Counted from the first letter of the stretch, positions 1 through 12,364 are shown. The stretch: DNA of 64,000 nucleotides from CAZGIF01 sp964526045 (GCA_964526045.1 CAZGIF010000002.1:285107-349106); one strand, 5' to 3'. Notes: a model not told the origin generated them from the letters alone. Numbers and translations: made by a program.

Positions 1-1
1 G

Positions 2-385
2 TCTTTTGTACACATAATACCAATTGCTATTTTGATTTATATCAACTTTTTTACACATCATTATCTACCGGATATCAGATATATACTGATTGTTGCTATT
101 TGTCTAGTAGCTCGACGTACAGTTGCACATATCATAATCAACAAAAAGCATTTTTCTATGCCAGTATTACTATGATTGTTTTTTTGTTGATTCTTTTTGC
201 GAGTAGCAGAAAATATAGCAACATATTTGCAAGTCCGAGTCTACCCAAACCAACTTTGAGGACGAGCATTAGTTTCGTTTCATAAAATTATAGCTTGGTT
301 TTTATTGTTTATTGTGAGTACGGTTATAGTTTTGTATGCGATTTATAAGTGGTATGGAAAAGATGCTATTGTGTATAAAGAGTAA
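2..385 (+). CDS. DUF817-like integral membrane protein (C-terminal part)
   Basis: The gene enters from before the window, so only its last 127 codons are seen. Read with TGA as Gly the frame is open to TAA at 383. It shows several hydrophobic segments and the strings NFFTHHYLPDIRY, VLLGLFF, RVAENIAT and VSFHKIIAWFLL, which recall the C-terminal half of the DUF817 (YoaT-like) membrane family. The function of that family is not established. No catalytic residues can be named. The family call rests on remembered motif similarity. That it is a real membrane protein is clearer than which family it belongs to. Confidence 0.6.
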
Positions 386-405
386 TGACTTTTCTAATAT
401 AAGAT

Positions 406-855
406 TTAATTGTTGCTTATCATTTTCTCAGCTATTTCTTGCAATTTTTCGTTATTTCTTACTTTTTGTTCGTATATTATTGATCCATGTGTAACTCATC
501 CATTCATATTACCATATATCTCGATAAGTATCATTTCAGTTATTTTTCCATTAATGTAATTATTTACTTCACTATTCTCTTCTAATTGTTGGGGTAAAAG
601 AGGTTCTGTTGTTTTTAAGAAATCAAAAAGTTGTTTTTTTCATTTGTCAGATATTTCAATATTTGCTGATATGGTATTTTCTATCTTGTTTACAGTTTCC
701 TGTATTTTTTTTACTTTATCCTCTCAATTACTCTCATCTATTTGTATGATCTCATCATCGAGTAATGTTTTAAGTTCAGTACTAAGCTTTTTTTGTTTTT
801 CTTTAGAAATTTGTATTCAGCTTAAAGCAAGAAATTCACTTGTTTTTTGAATCAT
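406..855 (-). CDS. hypothetical helical protein, 149 aa, downstream of a giant gene
   Basis: Starts at ATG (complement of 853-855) and ends at TAA (406-408). The product is charged and probably all-helical, rich in Lys, Glu and Ile, with no signal peptide or membrane segment and no motif I recognise. It lies 74 bases downstream of the 945-residue giant gene on the same strand, so it may be its last cotranscribed member. That position matches the 64-codon gene behind the giant ART toxin at 47,147-53,536, which suggests, as inference only, an accessory or immunity-type role. Confidence 0.7.
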
Positions 856-929
856 AATATAAGAATTATAAAACTTTTTCTTATTTTATATATTATTTTA
901 TTTGTCAATAATTTTTTATGATAAAAACA

Positions 930-3767
930 TTAAGCAGCTATCTTTGTTACTCTTGTAGGCATTGTAACAGATTTTGCAACATTTGGTTGAATTGTTCTTG
1001 GATTTCAAGAAACCTTGAAAAGCCCTGCTCATTTATCTAATCATTTTGAGAAGAGCTTTTGCGTAGGGAGTCAGAGCATCAATACTGTTGTCATCTGCAC
1101 ATCTTCTTCTGTTGGCAACACTCAGCCGAAAATATCTTCAAGCTTTCTATCCCCATAAAGGACTTGCGTCATGTTGAGTCATGTTCTATATCCGACGCTA
1201 TTTGCTACCAAGACCCTTGTAAATTCTTCTGCAACTTTGACTCATTTTTCTGCAAGTTTCATAGTTTGGAGCATAACCATTTCTCATGGAAATTTGGCAT
1301 ATAGTTGTTTGACGGACAATCACTGTGCCATACCATCTATGACGGTATTCATGACCTTTCCACACAGACTTTTTGCTCAGTCAGGCATATTTTTTAAAAA
1401 TTGAAACTGACCCAAGAATTCGTTCATATTGTTTTTCATGCTACGAGCTATATCGTCTGTAGTGCTTGCGACTTTCATACCAACTTTGAGCGCACTTTTC
1501 CCATCTTGGATTCATCATATGACCTTTTTTGCTAACTTTCATACTGTTCCTGCAAGGATTCCATCTACCCAATAGTACCCAACATTTGCAAATGCATTTT
1601 CTGCAATATTTTTCCCAACATCAGACATATTTTTGGCTCATGCACTTCTCAATGCTCCATACGTTGCACCAAATGCTAGTCACTCGACGGTAGCTTTTGT
1701 TGTTGTATCTGCAAATTTGACAATAGTTTGTAGACGAGAAGATAGTTTTTGAATGTCTCAAAGACGCGTTGCAATGCTCAGGTATTTCATAGCAAAACGA
1801 GATACAACAGATCAAGAGACACATGAGGCTGCAAAAACTATCGCTTCCGATGTAAAATATGCAATCTTTTGTTGTTGCATGTCAGTTTGGAGTTTGTTTT
1901 GCAGTTTGATAAGATTTGTAAATTCTTCATGATCATTGGGGATGATACGTTCTGCTTGGTTGAGTCATTTGGCATATTGTCTCATCATACTATTCCCAAT
2001 CTGTTTGACTGTACTATCTACAAATAACGCTTGTAACTCATCAGTATTTGACGTAACTTCTGTTATTTTTTCGTTACACGTGTTTGTTCGTCGTTGCTTG
2101 TTTTCTGGAGATAAAGAATTTCGACTATCTCTATGTTTGGTAAATGCAGCTGTTGCTTGTCATCATCAAACGATTCATTGTACGGTATTCGCAAGAGAGT
2201 TTTTTGAATCTGGACTTTGTAAAAATCATAGTTTCTGTTCGTATTGTTCTGGTGATATTCTTCATTCTAGTGACTGAATATGCACTTCCTTGACGTATTG
2301 TTGGAACGATTTTTCGTTGTCTTTATAGCTATAGACATCTTTGGTTTGTGCTTGCAGTTCTTGTACTTGCTTTTCTGCAAAAGCTGGAACTTGATTGAGG
2401 GAACGATGTATTTTTGACATTGCACGCAAAAAACTTTTGTCTGTTGCAGAAAACCCGTATTTATCTAAATATTCTTCTGCCATTGCTCATGTTACTGTAT
2501 TATTTTTGCTATCTACTGATAACCAATGTTGTAGATCAGTATCTTTTTTGAGTGTTTGGATAAGTCACATTTCGTGTTTTGGCAACAATCAATGTGTGTC
2601 AAATGCATTAATCATGCTATTAAACACTCATTCTGAATTATACGGTTCGCTTATAGCTATTGCATTTATACTTTGTCATAATTTACTATCTGCTAAAAGT
2701 TCGTCCATTCTAGCGTTTGTTTGACCTGCAACTATTTCCGTACTTCATGCTCTATCAATTCACGTTGCACCTGCCAAACTATTATCCATCATATCGTGAC
2801 TTCACCCCAAAATATCCATAAATCACGCCAGATCGTGATCTGGGTCAGTCGATGCTTTTTGTAAGTAGTTTATAAGATCTTGTTGGATATTTGTGTCATT
2901 TGATGCCATTGAATTTCATTGGAAGATTCATGCACCGTGTGATTTATCCAAAGCTCATAACTCTTGTACCAATGGGGTCAAAAGTTTCATAGTTTTTTGT
3001 GGACTATCTTGGTTGTCTTCGACTATACTATTTCGTGAAGATTCGATTTTTTGCAATCTGTCATAAGGTATGTCTCATCCTTGAGCTTGTAATGCTTGTG
3101 TCATGATTGAAACAAGTGAACTTCCCATTGCTTGCATTCATGCAGGTATTTTTTGCATGCGAAGCATGTTCGTCAGATTGTCTATGTTGTTTTTTGTTTT
3201 CGGATCCAATATGTTGAGTCATCATACTCATGCTCATGGTATAACGATTTCTCATTTGTAGATAGTTATATTCTTCATAATATCTTCCTCTGTTTCCATA
3301 CTCAGCATCATGTCTTGTTCTTTTTGATCTGCATAGTTAATCACAAATGCTTGTGTTCTTTCTGCTCGAGATACTCATTGCTGAGTTATGTCTCATCATT
3401 GCATATGTTCATCTCGATACGAAACAAGCATAATGACATTTTTGTCAAAATCTGACATAGATTTGGTTAATCAAATGACATCTCAATCACTCCTTGCTCT
3501 TTCCAACATGATTTGTTTTGCAAATGCGTCCATTGTTTTTGTTATAGGTTTCATCATGTCAGCACGTTCTTCTGCTCGTTCTTTTTGTGAAAGGAGTCAG
3601 TTTTTTTCTGGATTCGGCAAAAGGTCCTTGAGCTTTTTCAACTCATTTTCGTCAATTCAATCAAATGGATAGATACTTTCTAGCTTTTTTATTTTTTCTT
3701 GTTGTGCTTGATCTACCGCGCTTTGTTGTTGGAGTTGTTCTGATTGTTGTGATTCTCCAAATGGCAT
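930..3767 (-). CDS. giant hypothetical protein G1 (945 aa), putative effector family
   Basis: One frame is open for 946 codons when TGA is Gly, from ATG (3765-3767) to TAA (930-932). There is no signal peptide. The N-terminal third is Gln/Glu-rich and helical, the middle is mostly charged helices, and the second half (about residues 640-760) has a Gly/Ala-rich, moderately hydrophobic stretch of the kind seen in membrane-inserting or pretoxin regions. Around residue 675 a segment containing SSRLQT and ATVEGLAF resembles one near residue 1040 of the 2129-residue ART protein (SSRLRT, AAASGLAEE). It is preceded by a 109-residue partner only 3 bases away. No enzymatic domain is recognised. That it is a real gene is near certain; the effector role is inferred from the parallel with the ART protein. 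Confidence 0.85.
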
Positions 3768-3770
3768 GTT

Positions 3771-4100
3771 TTAGTCTATCATTTCTAACAAAAGATCGGC
3801 TTCTTTTTCATCCTCGAGATGTTGCTGTTGAGTACGTTGCTGTTGTATTTGGATATTGTCAAAAACTTTTTTGACAGCGAGGCGTTCCTTTTCGTTCATA
3901 TTATCTCTCATCGTCAAGATGAGTTCATATGCTCTTGTGACAAAATACATTTTTTGTTCTTGGTCAGGAGCAGACTTGATAACATTTGTATACATTCACG
4001 TCCGTTCTTGATCTTTCAAAATATCCAAAAGGGTAAGCACATATTCTTCTTGCTTACTTGCTTCTAGTTGATATCGTGACTGTTTTATAGAACTAGCCAT
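3771..4100 (-). CDS. small helical partner protein S1 (109 aa) of giant G1
   Basis: ATG at 4098-4100, TAA at 3771-3773; the giant gene begins 3 bases later, so the two are almost certainly cotranslated. The product is hydrophilic and helical with a Gln-rich stretch near residue 85. Its last residues are EADLLLEMID. The two other small proteins that precede giants end in ESDALRDSILG and DADSLLDSI, giving a shared tail of the form [ED][AS]D-x-L-x-[ED]-x-I. That suggests one family, perhaps chaperones or export adaptors like the small helical partners of other large toxins, but nothing here proves that role. Confidence 0.8.
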
Positions 4101-4124
4101 ACTACAAAAATTAACATAAAAAAG

Positions 4125-4151
4125 AAGCCTGACTTTATTGTAGTCAGACTT
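4125..4151. other. hairpin in a divergent intergenic region
   Basis: An imperfect inverted repeat (AAGcCTGACT, seven-base loop, AGTCAGaCTT) lies between the divergent genes starting at 4100 (minus) and 4324 (plus), followed on the plus strand by a T-rich run. It could be a 5' leader element of the secreted-protein operon. Its right arm also belongs to a GTCAGA-plus-T-tract motif found upstream of other exported-protein genes in this window. Confidence 0.4.
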
Positions 4152-4323
4152 GTTATTTTTCGTAGTTATTGGGTTATATTGTTGTGATTACTATGGACAT
4201 TTTGTGTGATTTCTGTTAGCTGTGTTAGAGTAAAATTCATTCTTGTCACTTTTGGGGTTCTGATACGTTCTTATGGTAGAACTACTTTATACTTTTTGTT
4301 TTTATCACATGATGTTAGGTCAT

Positions 4324-5667
4324 ATGACATTAGGAAAAAAATTACTGTCTGTTTTTTTACTTTCTTTGGTTGTAGTAGTTTGAGTGGTTGTAGCACAACC
4401 ATATTTCCAGCAAAATAAACTCGATGCTACTTTTGTACCACGAAATACCTGAGCTTCAGAGTATTTTTCTCAAAAAGAATATCTCCATGATGGAAGCTAT
4501 GCAAGAAGGAGAATTTTTTATCAGGGACAAGACTCTAATGCTATTTTTGTAGATCCAACATTTTGACACTATGGAGCAGAGGAACGAAATGCTATTGAAC
4601 GTGCAAAAAGTAAATCGTGTTGAAATTACTTAGAAGATTTTGGTACGTTTAACTACCAAACTTCGCTTTCTTGACAAGAAGCAATTCGTGACTGATTGCT
4701 ACAAAAGCTTGATAGATGTTATGTTACACTTGGTTCGTATGCTATTACTCAATCTGCTCATGGTCTCTTAGAGAAAGAAAAGGCAGTATTAAAGAAAACA
4801 ATAATGGATATGTACCAACCTTCACTATTGATAGTAGTAGGAGGTCTTTCTACTATTTCTACTAGCGATAAATCAAACGTAACAACTGATTTGGTAGATG
4901 CGCAGCATCATTTGGAGGAATCATTGAGATCTCCTAGCTTAGATACTGCATCGGCGGAACAATTACATTATTTTATTGAAAAGAGAAATGCAATAGCCAA
5001 ACGTTATTATGACATTAATATGCAATATGCTACAGATGTTTGAAAAATTTATTTTACCGATAAGTATGATGCGGAAATAAAAGATATAGATATAGATACT
5101 AGTATAGATTATTTTCTTGCATTATTGAAAGAACCGCTCAGGAAATATATTGTTTTGAACTATCCTGATATGGCGACTGATGAATACTCACGAACATCGG
5201 CAAATCTAACTTCAATACTAGATTGAGTTGATGCTATTGTCAATAATAATCATACTTACCTTGCACGTATTTTTGTTTCTAATTGAGATAATGCCTGATT
5301 GGAAGATCTACTATGATTGGTAAAAAAACGTATAACATCTAGTCTACTTACTGTAGATCAAAATAATATGTCTTTAATGAATGATAGAATTATGCCAGCA
5401 TATTATAGTCCGACTAATACTAATGATGATTATTTAGACATAATAACAAGTTTATGGAACTGACATATTGTTAGTATCAATGATTTGTTTTTGCAACATA
5501 CACATGCAAATATATTCCAAAAGTATTTTTTGCGAAAAGATATTATAACAGAAATTGACTCTTTGTATTATAGTCTTGATCCATATGTTGAAGATCAATA
5601 CTATTATTATGCATTTCGATCAGAAAAAGAGCGTTATATACAACATCTTAGAGAGCTATTATACTAA
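4324..5667 (+). CDS. secreted or membrane-anchored hypothetical protein, 447 aa
   Basis: The frame ends at TAA 5665-5667. In-frame ATGs lie at 4273, 4309, 4312 and 4324; I chose 4324 because AGG sits just upstream and because the product then begins with a compact signal sequence (MTLGKKLL, a hydrophobic Leu/Val stretch, then VAQPYF). The rest is mixed helical with many Tyr and Asp, 12 or more TGA-encoded glycines, and no recognised domain. The ECF sigma gene starts 19 bases downstream, so this protein may belong to the signalling or stress unit that the sigma factor governs. Function unknown. Confidence 0.75.
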
Positions 5668-5686
5668 GTTTTATTTTTCTTCGTTC

Positions 5687-6253
5687 ATGGTAGATCAAAC
5701 ATCCTACTGGCTTGCTCAAATAAAGAAGTGAAACAAACAAGTATTTGCTGACATCTATGATATGTTTATTGATGATGTTTATAGATTTGTATCCTTTCGT
5801 ATTGATCAGAGACCAGATATTGAAGATACTGTTTCACAAGTTTTTTATAAAGCATTCTGTTCATTAGATTCACTTAACCATAATAAATTTTTGTCACGAT
5901 TATATACAATAAGTCGCACTACAGTTGTGGACTTTTATAGGAAAAAATGAACACTGACACTTGAGGAAGCACTGGTAGTTACTCAAGAAACGACTATGAT
6001 TGATCGTCTAAATGCTCTGACGATATCTGAGTCAATACTTGCGTATATCAAAACATTGTGAAACGATATCTATTCTGTATTTGATATGAGACATTCGCTT
6101 TGATGTTCATATAAAGAAATAAGTTATATTAATGGAAAATCTGAATCTGCGAACAAAAAAATATATAGCAGGTTACTAAAAGATTTACATGTTCGCTTTT
6201 GAAAAACTTTCTCATGTGTTTTATTTTACTTGTTTTTGTTTCTATGGTCTTAG
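5687..6253 (+). CDS. ECF-type RNA polymerase sigma factor
   Basis: The 188-residue product has the two-part layout of group 4 sigma-70 factors. Region 2 is visible as IYDMFIDDVYRFVSFRI followed by DIEDTVSQVFYKAF, the usual D-[IAV]-E-D-[ILV]-x-Q-x[VT]F signature. A helix-turn-helix region 4 follows near residues 140-165 (GCSYKEISYINGKSESANK). It would direct core polymerase to a small regulon. It follows the secreted 447-residue gene by 19 bases and overlaps a small membrane-protein gene, an arrangement typical of sigma and anti-sigma pairs. The hydrophobic C-terminal tail (residues 172-188) is odd for a sigma factor. Confidence 0.88.
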
Positions 6254-6546
6254 ATACACATATTGCTAACAAAAAGTTCAAAGAGGATTTGAGAAAAAAT
6301 ATATCTTTTTGGATTAAAAATGAGTCTCATGATGCTTTTCCCATCTATAAAAAAAACTCACATCTAAGGACGTGAGCTTTCTTACAAAATCGACGTTTTG
6401 TTGTTGTGTGCGTATTGAGTGTTTTGCTTTTTGTTTCTATGTTAGTATATAAACCAAAAGAAGAACCATCCTATATTTGACTAACGAAACTTGACCGTCT
6501 TAATATAGTTTTCGAACCAAGCTTTGATTGATCATTTGATCAATAA
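6244..6546 (+). CDS. single-pass membrane protein, candidate anti-sigma factor
   Basis: It overlaps the end of the sigma gene and stops at TAA 6544-6546. An earlier ATG at 6214 is possible; 6244 is preferred because it gives a soluble start. The 100 residues comprise about 45 charged residues, one strong transmembrane helix (FVVVCVLSVLLFVSMLVY) and a short outer tail. Membrane proteins with a short cytoplasmic domain next to an ECF sigma gene are commonly anti-sigma factors. No zinc motif is present and no sequence family is recognised, so the role is inferred from context. It converges with the PBP1A gene, with only three bases between stop codons. Confidence 0.65.
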
Positions 6547-6549
6547 TAG

Positions 6550-9500
6550 TTATTCTTCAAGAGTATTTGTTACATAATCTTGTAATTTGATAATGTCACG
6601 AGTTTGGTTCCCGTTGCTATCAGAGACGATATATCATACTGGTCATATTTCATTTACTTCAAATATTGAAGTTTTTCAGTCAAAGTTGATGGTGAGATCT
6701 TTGTTTATAAGCATTTTCCCTCACTGAACAGCGCTTTTGTCATCTTCAAATACTGCCTCTATTTGGTATGCCCCACCATCTAACACTTTAACAGAAACGG
6801 TTTGTATTGTTGGACCATTTGTATCATCACCTACTGTGATTGTGTGTTGATAGCTATTTGCATATCACAAACTATCAATTGCCATGATTTTGAGCGTATG
6901 TTCTCAGACTGCCAATGGCTCTTGTACTACAACCGAGTCAGTCATCATTTTTTCTCATCCAGCATAACGTTTTGCCTGAATTTGTTTGTCATCTATAAAA
7001 ACTACTACTTGTTGAATAGGACGGTTATTATTTGATCCGACAAATGTATATTCTATTGGAAATTTTGGTCCGACAAGCATATTTGCTTGAGGTGTATTAA
7101 TTGCTAGTCTTATAGAAAGATCTTCTTTTGGTATTCTATCTTCACAAGGTTCTTTTGGTGCTTCTACAAAGATTTCAGAAAAGTTATATATAACTCTTTC
7201 TTGTCTAAGATTGAATTTTGCATCACCAGAGTTTGTATGATTTCACGCATTAAACCGTTTGATAATATCGTTAAGATCCCTTTGGGATCATATGAATGAA
7301 TGTGGTTGCACAACATATCATTGTTTACGATCACTTTCTGGTGTAAATTCACTCACGGCTCATCAACACAACGAATCATACATTATAGGTTGCATTCATG
7401 TGTCTGCACTGTTGGGAATTGTTTTGTTATATCCCATCGTTGTTGTGATATATGAGAGAGGAGTACTACTTGTGGCAAGTTTTCATGAAATTTTATTGAT
7501 CCCTACTTGACTGACATCAACTGGTTGATGGTTCTCTTGTACAACGTATCATTTATCTTGTAATATTTTGAAAAAGTCTTTGAAGACTGGTCCATTCATA
7601 GAACCTCAGAATCACTTTGGTTCTAACGGGCTTGCATCTGCATTACCCGCTCGCGTGATTGCAACTTTGGAGGGCGTGTAGAGCACGAGTCGTCAATCTC
7701 TAGGCTTACTTTTCCCATCTTCCTCCATGTTTGATGTTCCACTTTTTGTACTATTTGGAAATCAATATACTCTAAGAACAGATGGTCGTCATCAAGGCAT
7801 ATTTGCATCATTTGACAAAATATTCCAAATAAGGTATGCAGGACCTGCTTGCAAGACTTTTTTTGCTTTTTTTATTTCTTTTTTGTATAAAATTTTTCCA
7901 TCTGCTCATCTAATCTCAACTATAGGATTGATAATTCATGGTTCTCCTAGCGTACTCAAATGCGAATATGCCTGAGCCAATTCCAAAGCTGGAACTTCTC
8001 AAGCTCCAAGCGAAAGTGCTGGACCGTAGTCATGATCTTTATCTAAACTTCTCATACCTACATCTCTCAAAAAAGGAAGAATTTCTGACTGCTGTCATGC
8101 TGCAAAATAGGTCTTTATTGCTGTAATATTCCTACTTCACGCCAAGGCTTTTCTCACGGGCATAATTCACTCAAATTTTAGATCAACATTATTGGGTGCA
8201 TAATCTCCAAATTGAGATGGAATATCAAAGATCGGAGTGTCAATCGTTATTGGTTGTGTTTGGAATCAATATGCATAAATAAGGGGCTTGATTGATGATC
8301 AAGGTTGCCTTTTTGCTCTAAGCATATCAACTTTTCCATCAATATCATCATTGTTGTAATCCGCAGATCCAACATATGCTATTATATCTCCATTTTTACT
8401 GTCCATATAGAGCAATGACCTATTTTTAGCTCACTGGTCTTCTGCTTTTTTTCTATTATCAAAAAGTGCTTTTTCTGCAGCAAGTTGTACTGTATAATCA
8501 AGAGAAGTTTTGATTGTTAATCCTCATTTTAATAATGTATCTTCATCCAAGTCAAGTCCTTTAAATTCATCAGATTCTAAAATAAAATCTTTGACCCAAA
8601 ACACAAAATGTGGTGCTTTGATATTTACTTTTTTGCTTCAAAAATCGATCGTAATACCATCAATGATTGATTGTTTTAGTTCTTCTTGAGTTATAAATCA
8701 CGCTCTATACATTCTAAATAATACTGTATCTTTTCTTCATCGTCTATAATTGACACTATAAATCTTACCCTCGTGTGTCATATCAAAAGGCTCACTTCAT
8801 TCCAAGATGTTTATAAACTTTGCATTATCAGAACTTTTCGTAAGATCGAGTTGTTTTATTTTTTGTGTAAGGTTTTCTGCTATTGTTTCGCGGATAGTTC
8901 ATGACAAAATTACTGCTTCCCCTTTGTTCGTTACATGTGCTCATCCTACAATTCATTGACACAAGTCTTCAATGTCAAATTCACACGTTTCCGGGTCAGA
9001 TCCTATTCTGTTTGTGTAGGGGTTGTACCTACTTGGTGCTTGAATTATTCACGCTATTATTGAAGACTCAAGGACATTAAGTTCATTTGCGCTTTTTGCA
9101 AAATACGTCTGTGCAGCAGCTTCTACTCAATATGCATTGTTTCACAAGAATATTTGATTGAGGTATAATTCCATAATTATTTCTTTCTTTTTTCTTTTGA
9201 GATCTTCTCATTTGAGATTTCAAAATTTTGTCAAAACGTATTTTTCGAGTGCAGCATCTACATCAAATGTTAAGACTCGTTCTTTCATCTTTCTGACAAT
9301 TGTTTTGTCTCTTGATAAAAGTAATGCTCTCACAACTTGTTGTGTAACAGTTGATGCTCATCATGCTCTGATTGTAGTTACTCCTGCTTTCACTAAGACT
9401 TGATCTTTGATAGCTCTTATGATACCAACATAATCTAATCAGTCATTTTCCCAAAAAGAACTATCTTCTGTTGCAACTGTCGCTTGTACCATCGTTGGAG

Positions 9501-9792
9501 AAATTTCGCTATATTCGACATATTCTCTGTTCTCGGCAAAAAGCTTGTAGAGTTCTTCACCGTTTTTGTCTGTAATAACTGAAGATTCAGCAAAAGCAGT
9601 TAAGCTATTTAAATTGCTTGCATTGATGTCTGGCAAATCCTGTAGAACATTTGTGTAGACTCGACGAGCAGCTACTAATCCTCAGATTGCAAAAACTATA
9701 AAAAACACCCACGCACTTATTATGAGTACTTTTTTGAGTGTTTTTTTGTTTCAAGATGCATATGTTGTGCGAGTAAATGTTGTTTTTCCCAT
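6550..9792 (-). CDS. class A penicillin-binding protein (PBP1A-like), 1080 aa
   Basis: Bifunctional peptidoglycan glycosyltransferase and transpeptidase. A transmembrane anchor lies at about residues 22-45. The GT51 domain shows the catalytic EDSSF (Glu109) and GGASTVTQQ near residue 147. The transpeptidase shows GSSIKP (SxxK, about residue 495) and SRN (SxN, about residue 555). The third motif is unusual: the expected K-T-G-T is K-L-A-T (about residue 771, context ISGKLATSS). The C-terminal 250 residues include Ig-like segments typical of Gram-positive-style PBP1A. ATG at 9790-9792 gives a normal cytoplasmic start. It follows the dipeptidase gene by 86 bases on the same strand. Confidence 0.93.
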
Positions 9793-9878
9793 GGCAGAAT
9801 AATATCATAAATTTTATGACAAAACTATAAGGAAATCTTTAAGTGTTGCAAATGGAAAAAAAGGTGAGAAACTACCTA

Positions 9879-10541
9879 TTATTTTAATACTTCTTCAACT
9901 TTTTTTTGTTCGTACATTGCAGATGTTTTATTTCGATATGCTCGTTCTCTATCTCAATAGCTAAAGTGTCGTCGCTCTCATGGATAGTTACTAAATCACT
10001 GTTTCTTCAGTACTTCCAATAATATATTTCTATTGTTTTGAGCAAGTTTGCTGATACTGCTGTTTTTGGTGATACAAATATCATTTGTAAAATCAAAAAT
10101 TTCTGATCAAAAATCTAAAAATGATTCTTTTTGAATATCATAGAGAAGTATATCAAATGCACCCCCTGTTGGATGTCATGCAACTCTTGGATCTGCTACA
10201 TAGTTATGTGTTTTTTCACGTAGTTCTTCTTCAGCTAGATTTGGATATATATTCTGTAATTCTTTATATCTTGTATGAAAGTACTTTTCTTGTATTTCTA
10301 GAGATCTAAATCAGTATGTCACATATAATTTATATGTTTCATACTGTTTATTTAAATCTTTTTGAGCCTTTTTTAATAAATGTAGTATGCTTTTTCTTAC
10401 GTATATTTGATTTCAGGTTATTTCTTTCATGTCTGCCATTTTTTCCCAAGCGCCATGCATAATATCATTATCAATTGGAACAAATTCTTCATTGTTTTCT
10501 ACAGTTAGTATTGGTAATAAATGCTTTAGATACGGTTTCAT
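9879..10541 (-). CDS. D-alanyl-D-alanine dipeptidase, VanX-like (peptidase M15D)
   Basis: The 220-residue product matches VanX/DdpX zinc dipeptidases, which hydrolyse D-Ala-D-Ala. Visible are YGFRSLEIQ with the substrate-site Arg79, the zinc ligands in GHPTGGAFD (His123 and Asp130), and the catalytic ExxH (Glu189, His192, in GERRHF where the family usually has EWWH). No signal peptide is seen, so it probably acts in the cytoplasm, on endogenous or imported D-Ala-D-Ala. It sits between an Asp/Glu racemase and PBP1A, consistent with a cell-wall recycling unit. Vancomycin resistance need not be implied, since no VanA/VanH partner is present. Confidence 0.85.
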
Positions 10542-10577
10542 TACTTATAGTAACTATTTAAAATAAGTTCATTATTC

Positions 10578-11270
10578 TTAGAGAGATTTTGACTTTTCTA
10601 CTAAAGCTTGCGCTAGTATAATATTACTATTTATAATTTTGCATCATGAAGTGTTGATTTTCATAGCAATTGGTAGCTCAGTACATCAAAGAATAACTCA
10701 CTCTATTTCTTGCGTCATGTATTTCTCTATGATGTTATTTAATTCGTTATTTTCTTTTTGTGATTCATGTCATGCCATAACTGCTTCTATAACATTATCC
10801 AAGATTTCTTGCTCTTTGTTGTTTACAGAAATTGCTTCTATGTTGTTTTTTTCTAGATTCTTTGTGTATAGTCAGATTTCTTTTGTTGTAGATGATGATA
10901 ATACTAATACCTTTTTTATCTTTTCGGTCAAACACCTTTGTATAACAGAATTAATAATACTGACAAAATGTACGTCAGGCAAAGATTTTATAATGTCTTG
11001 GTTATAAATATGAAGCGTATTGCATGCTATTCATATAATATCTGCTCACATTGCTTTAAGTTTTTGTAATCATTCTAATAAATCGTTTTTGACAAGAAGT
11101 TCATCTACAACTCATGTTTCGTCAAATCAACGAAGAGGACAGTTGTATAAAACGTATTTTGGATAGTCAGTATCTTGGACTGCTCAGTATTTTTGTTGCA
11201 TATATGTATGTATTGTATGTGCGATTGTTAGACCAGCTTCTGGTCAAGATCAAGAGAGAATTCAAATCAT
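10578..11270 (-). CDS. aspartate/glutamate racemase family protein
   Basis: The 230-residue product begins MIGILSGSGPEAG, matching the N-terminal signature of Asp/Glu racemases. It has both catalytic-cysteine motifs: IACNTLH (about residue 83) and GCTELP (about residue 195), the thiol pair used for cofactor-independent deprotonation. It probably supplies D-Glu or D-Asp for peptidoglycan; which substrate cannot be read from sequence. It lies 26 bases after an unknown gene and 36 bases before the dipeptidase gene, so the three are likely one transcript. TAA at 10578-10580. Confidence 0.88.
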
Positions 11271-11296
11271 GGGTAGTAAGAGTAAGAATAAAATAT

Positions 11297-12364
11297 TTAC
11301 ATATGAGTTTTTTTTATTTTTCAAGGATTGTGTCAGTCTATATAGTACAAATTTTCGTTTTCGTCAAATAATAAAGAGAAGATTTTCTTTTCGTTAAGGT
11401 CTCAGATCAAACTATGTAATACTTCTGGTTGATTGTTAAATAAGTATTTTAATACAGTGAACATATTTTTTTGTTGTCCGCTATATTTCTTATCAAGTAC
11501 ATTTATGACTAAGTCGTTTTCTTGAAGTTTTTTTATAGTTAATGCTGTATCAAGTGCTGCACATGTATATTCTCAATTTTTAATTATATCAACTCATCCA
11601 ATCAAATAGTTTTCTTTTTGTTTTTTTTGTCCAAATATTTTATCTGTCATATCTATCATAGCTGATTCATATACTATTTCATTTGCATTATTAATTTCTT
11701 CTAATTCTGCTTGTGTGGTAATTTCTGTTGAAAGCTTTGCTGATTTTTCATAGCCTCAATCTAGATGAATATCGTCTACGAATACCATGCTAGTAGGATC
11801 TATTCACATTGAATTAAAAGAGTTAAGTAAGTTCCTTGCTATCTTAGCTGATCTTACGCTGCTTTCTGTAATTCATTTAGATTCATATATATGTCCCGAT
11901 TCAACCAAAACTTTCTTCAAATTTTCAGGAATGGATATTATTTGCATGAAGTCACTATTTACACTACCCGGTGATTTTTTTATTATGTATTGTAAGCTTT
12001 TTTCAATAGCTTCAAGCATCATCATTTTTTTTTCTTGAATATCTGGATATTGTATATCTTTAGGTTCTTTTTCTCAAGTGCGTAAGTAGTGAAGTATTGC
12101 ATCTTCTTCACTGGTAGTAGGTTTTTTTTTGAGTCACTTTATAAGAGGGTACTTTTCATCCGCTCACGCTAGTATCTGATATATATTATTGTCTTTTATG
12201 TAAGGATGTTCTCATACTTTGTCTGCTAATTCTTTTATTTTTATAAGCTTAGTTTCTATAGTGTTATATGAATTGATAAGTGTATTTGTAGACATAGTAT
12301 TCCCAAAATAATAATTATAAAAAAAATCCATCAAAAACTCTCGTTCTTGATGGATAGCGTGCAT
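11297..12364 (-). CDS. hypothetical protein in cell-wall gene block (start uncertain)
   Basis: Open from 12364 to TAA 11297-11299 (355 codons). The motif SMVFVDDIHLDGG and the run GGVDIIKNGEYTCAALD are the most conserved-looking parts, but I recognise no family. ATGs at 12364, 12331 and 12295 are all possible. The frame stays open and protein-like up to about 12,465 without an ATG, so a non-ATG start further upstream or a lost start is possible. Its place directly ahead of the racemase and dipeptidase genes suggests an amino-acid or cell-wall role, as inference only. Confidence 0.65.

Noticed and set aside
9879..10541. Vancomycin-resistance operon
   Set aside because: Only a VanX-like gene is present; no VanA ligase or VanH dehydrogenase is nearby.
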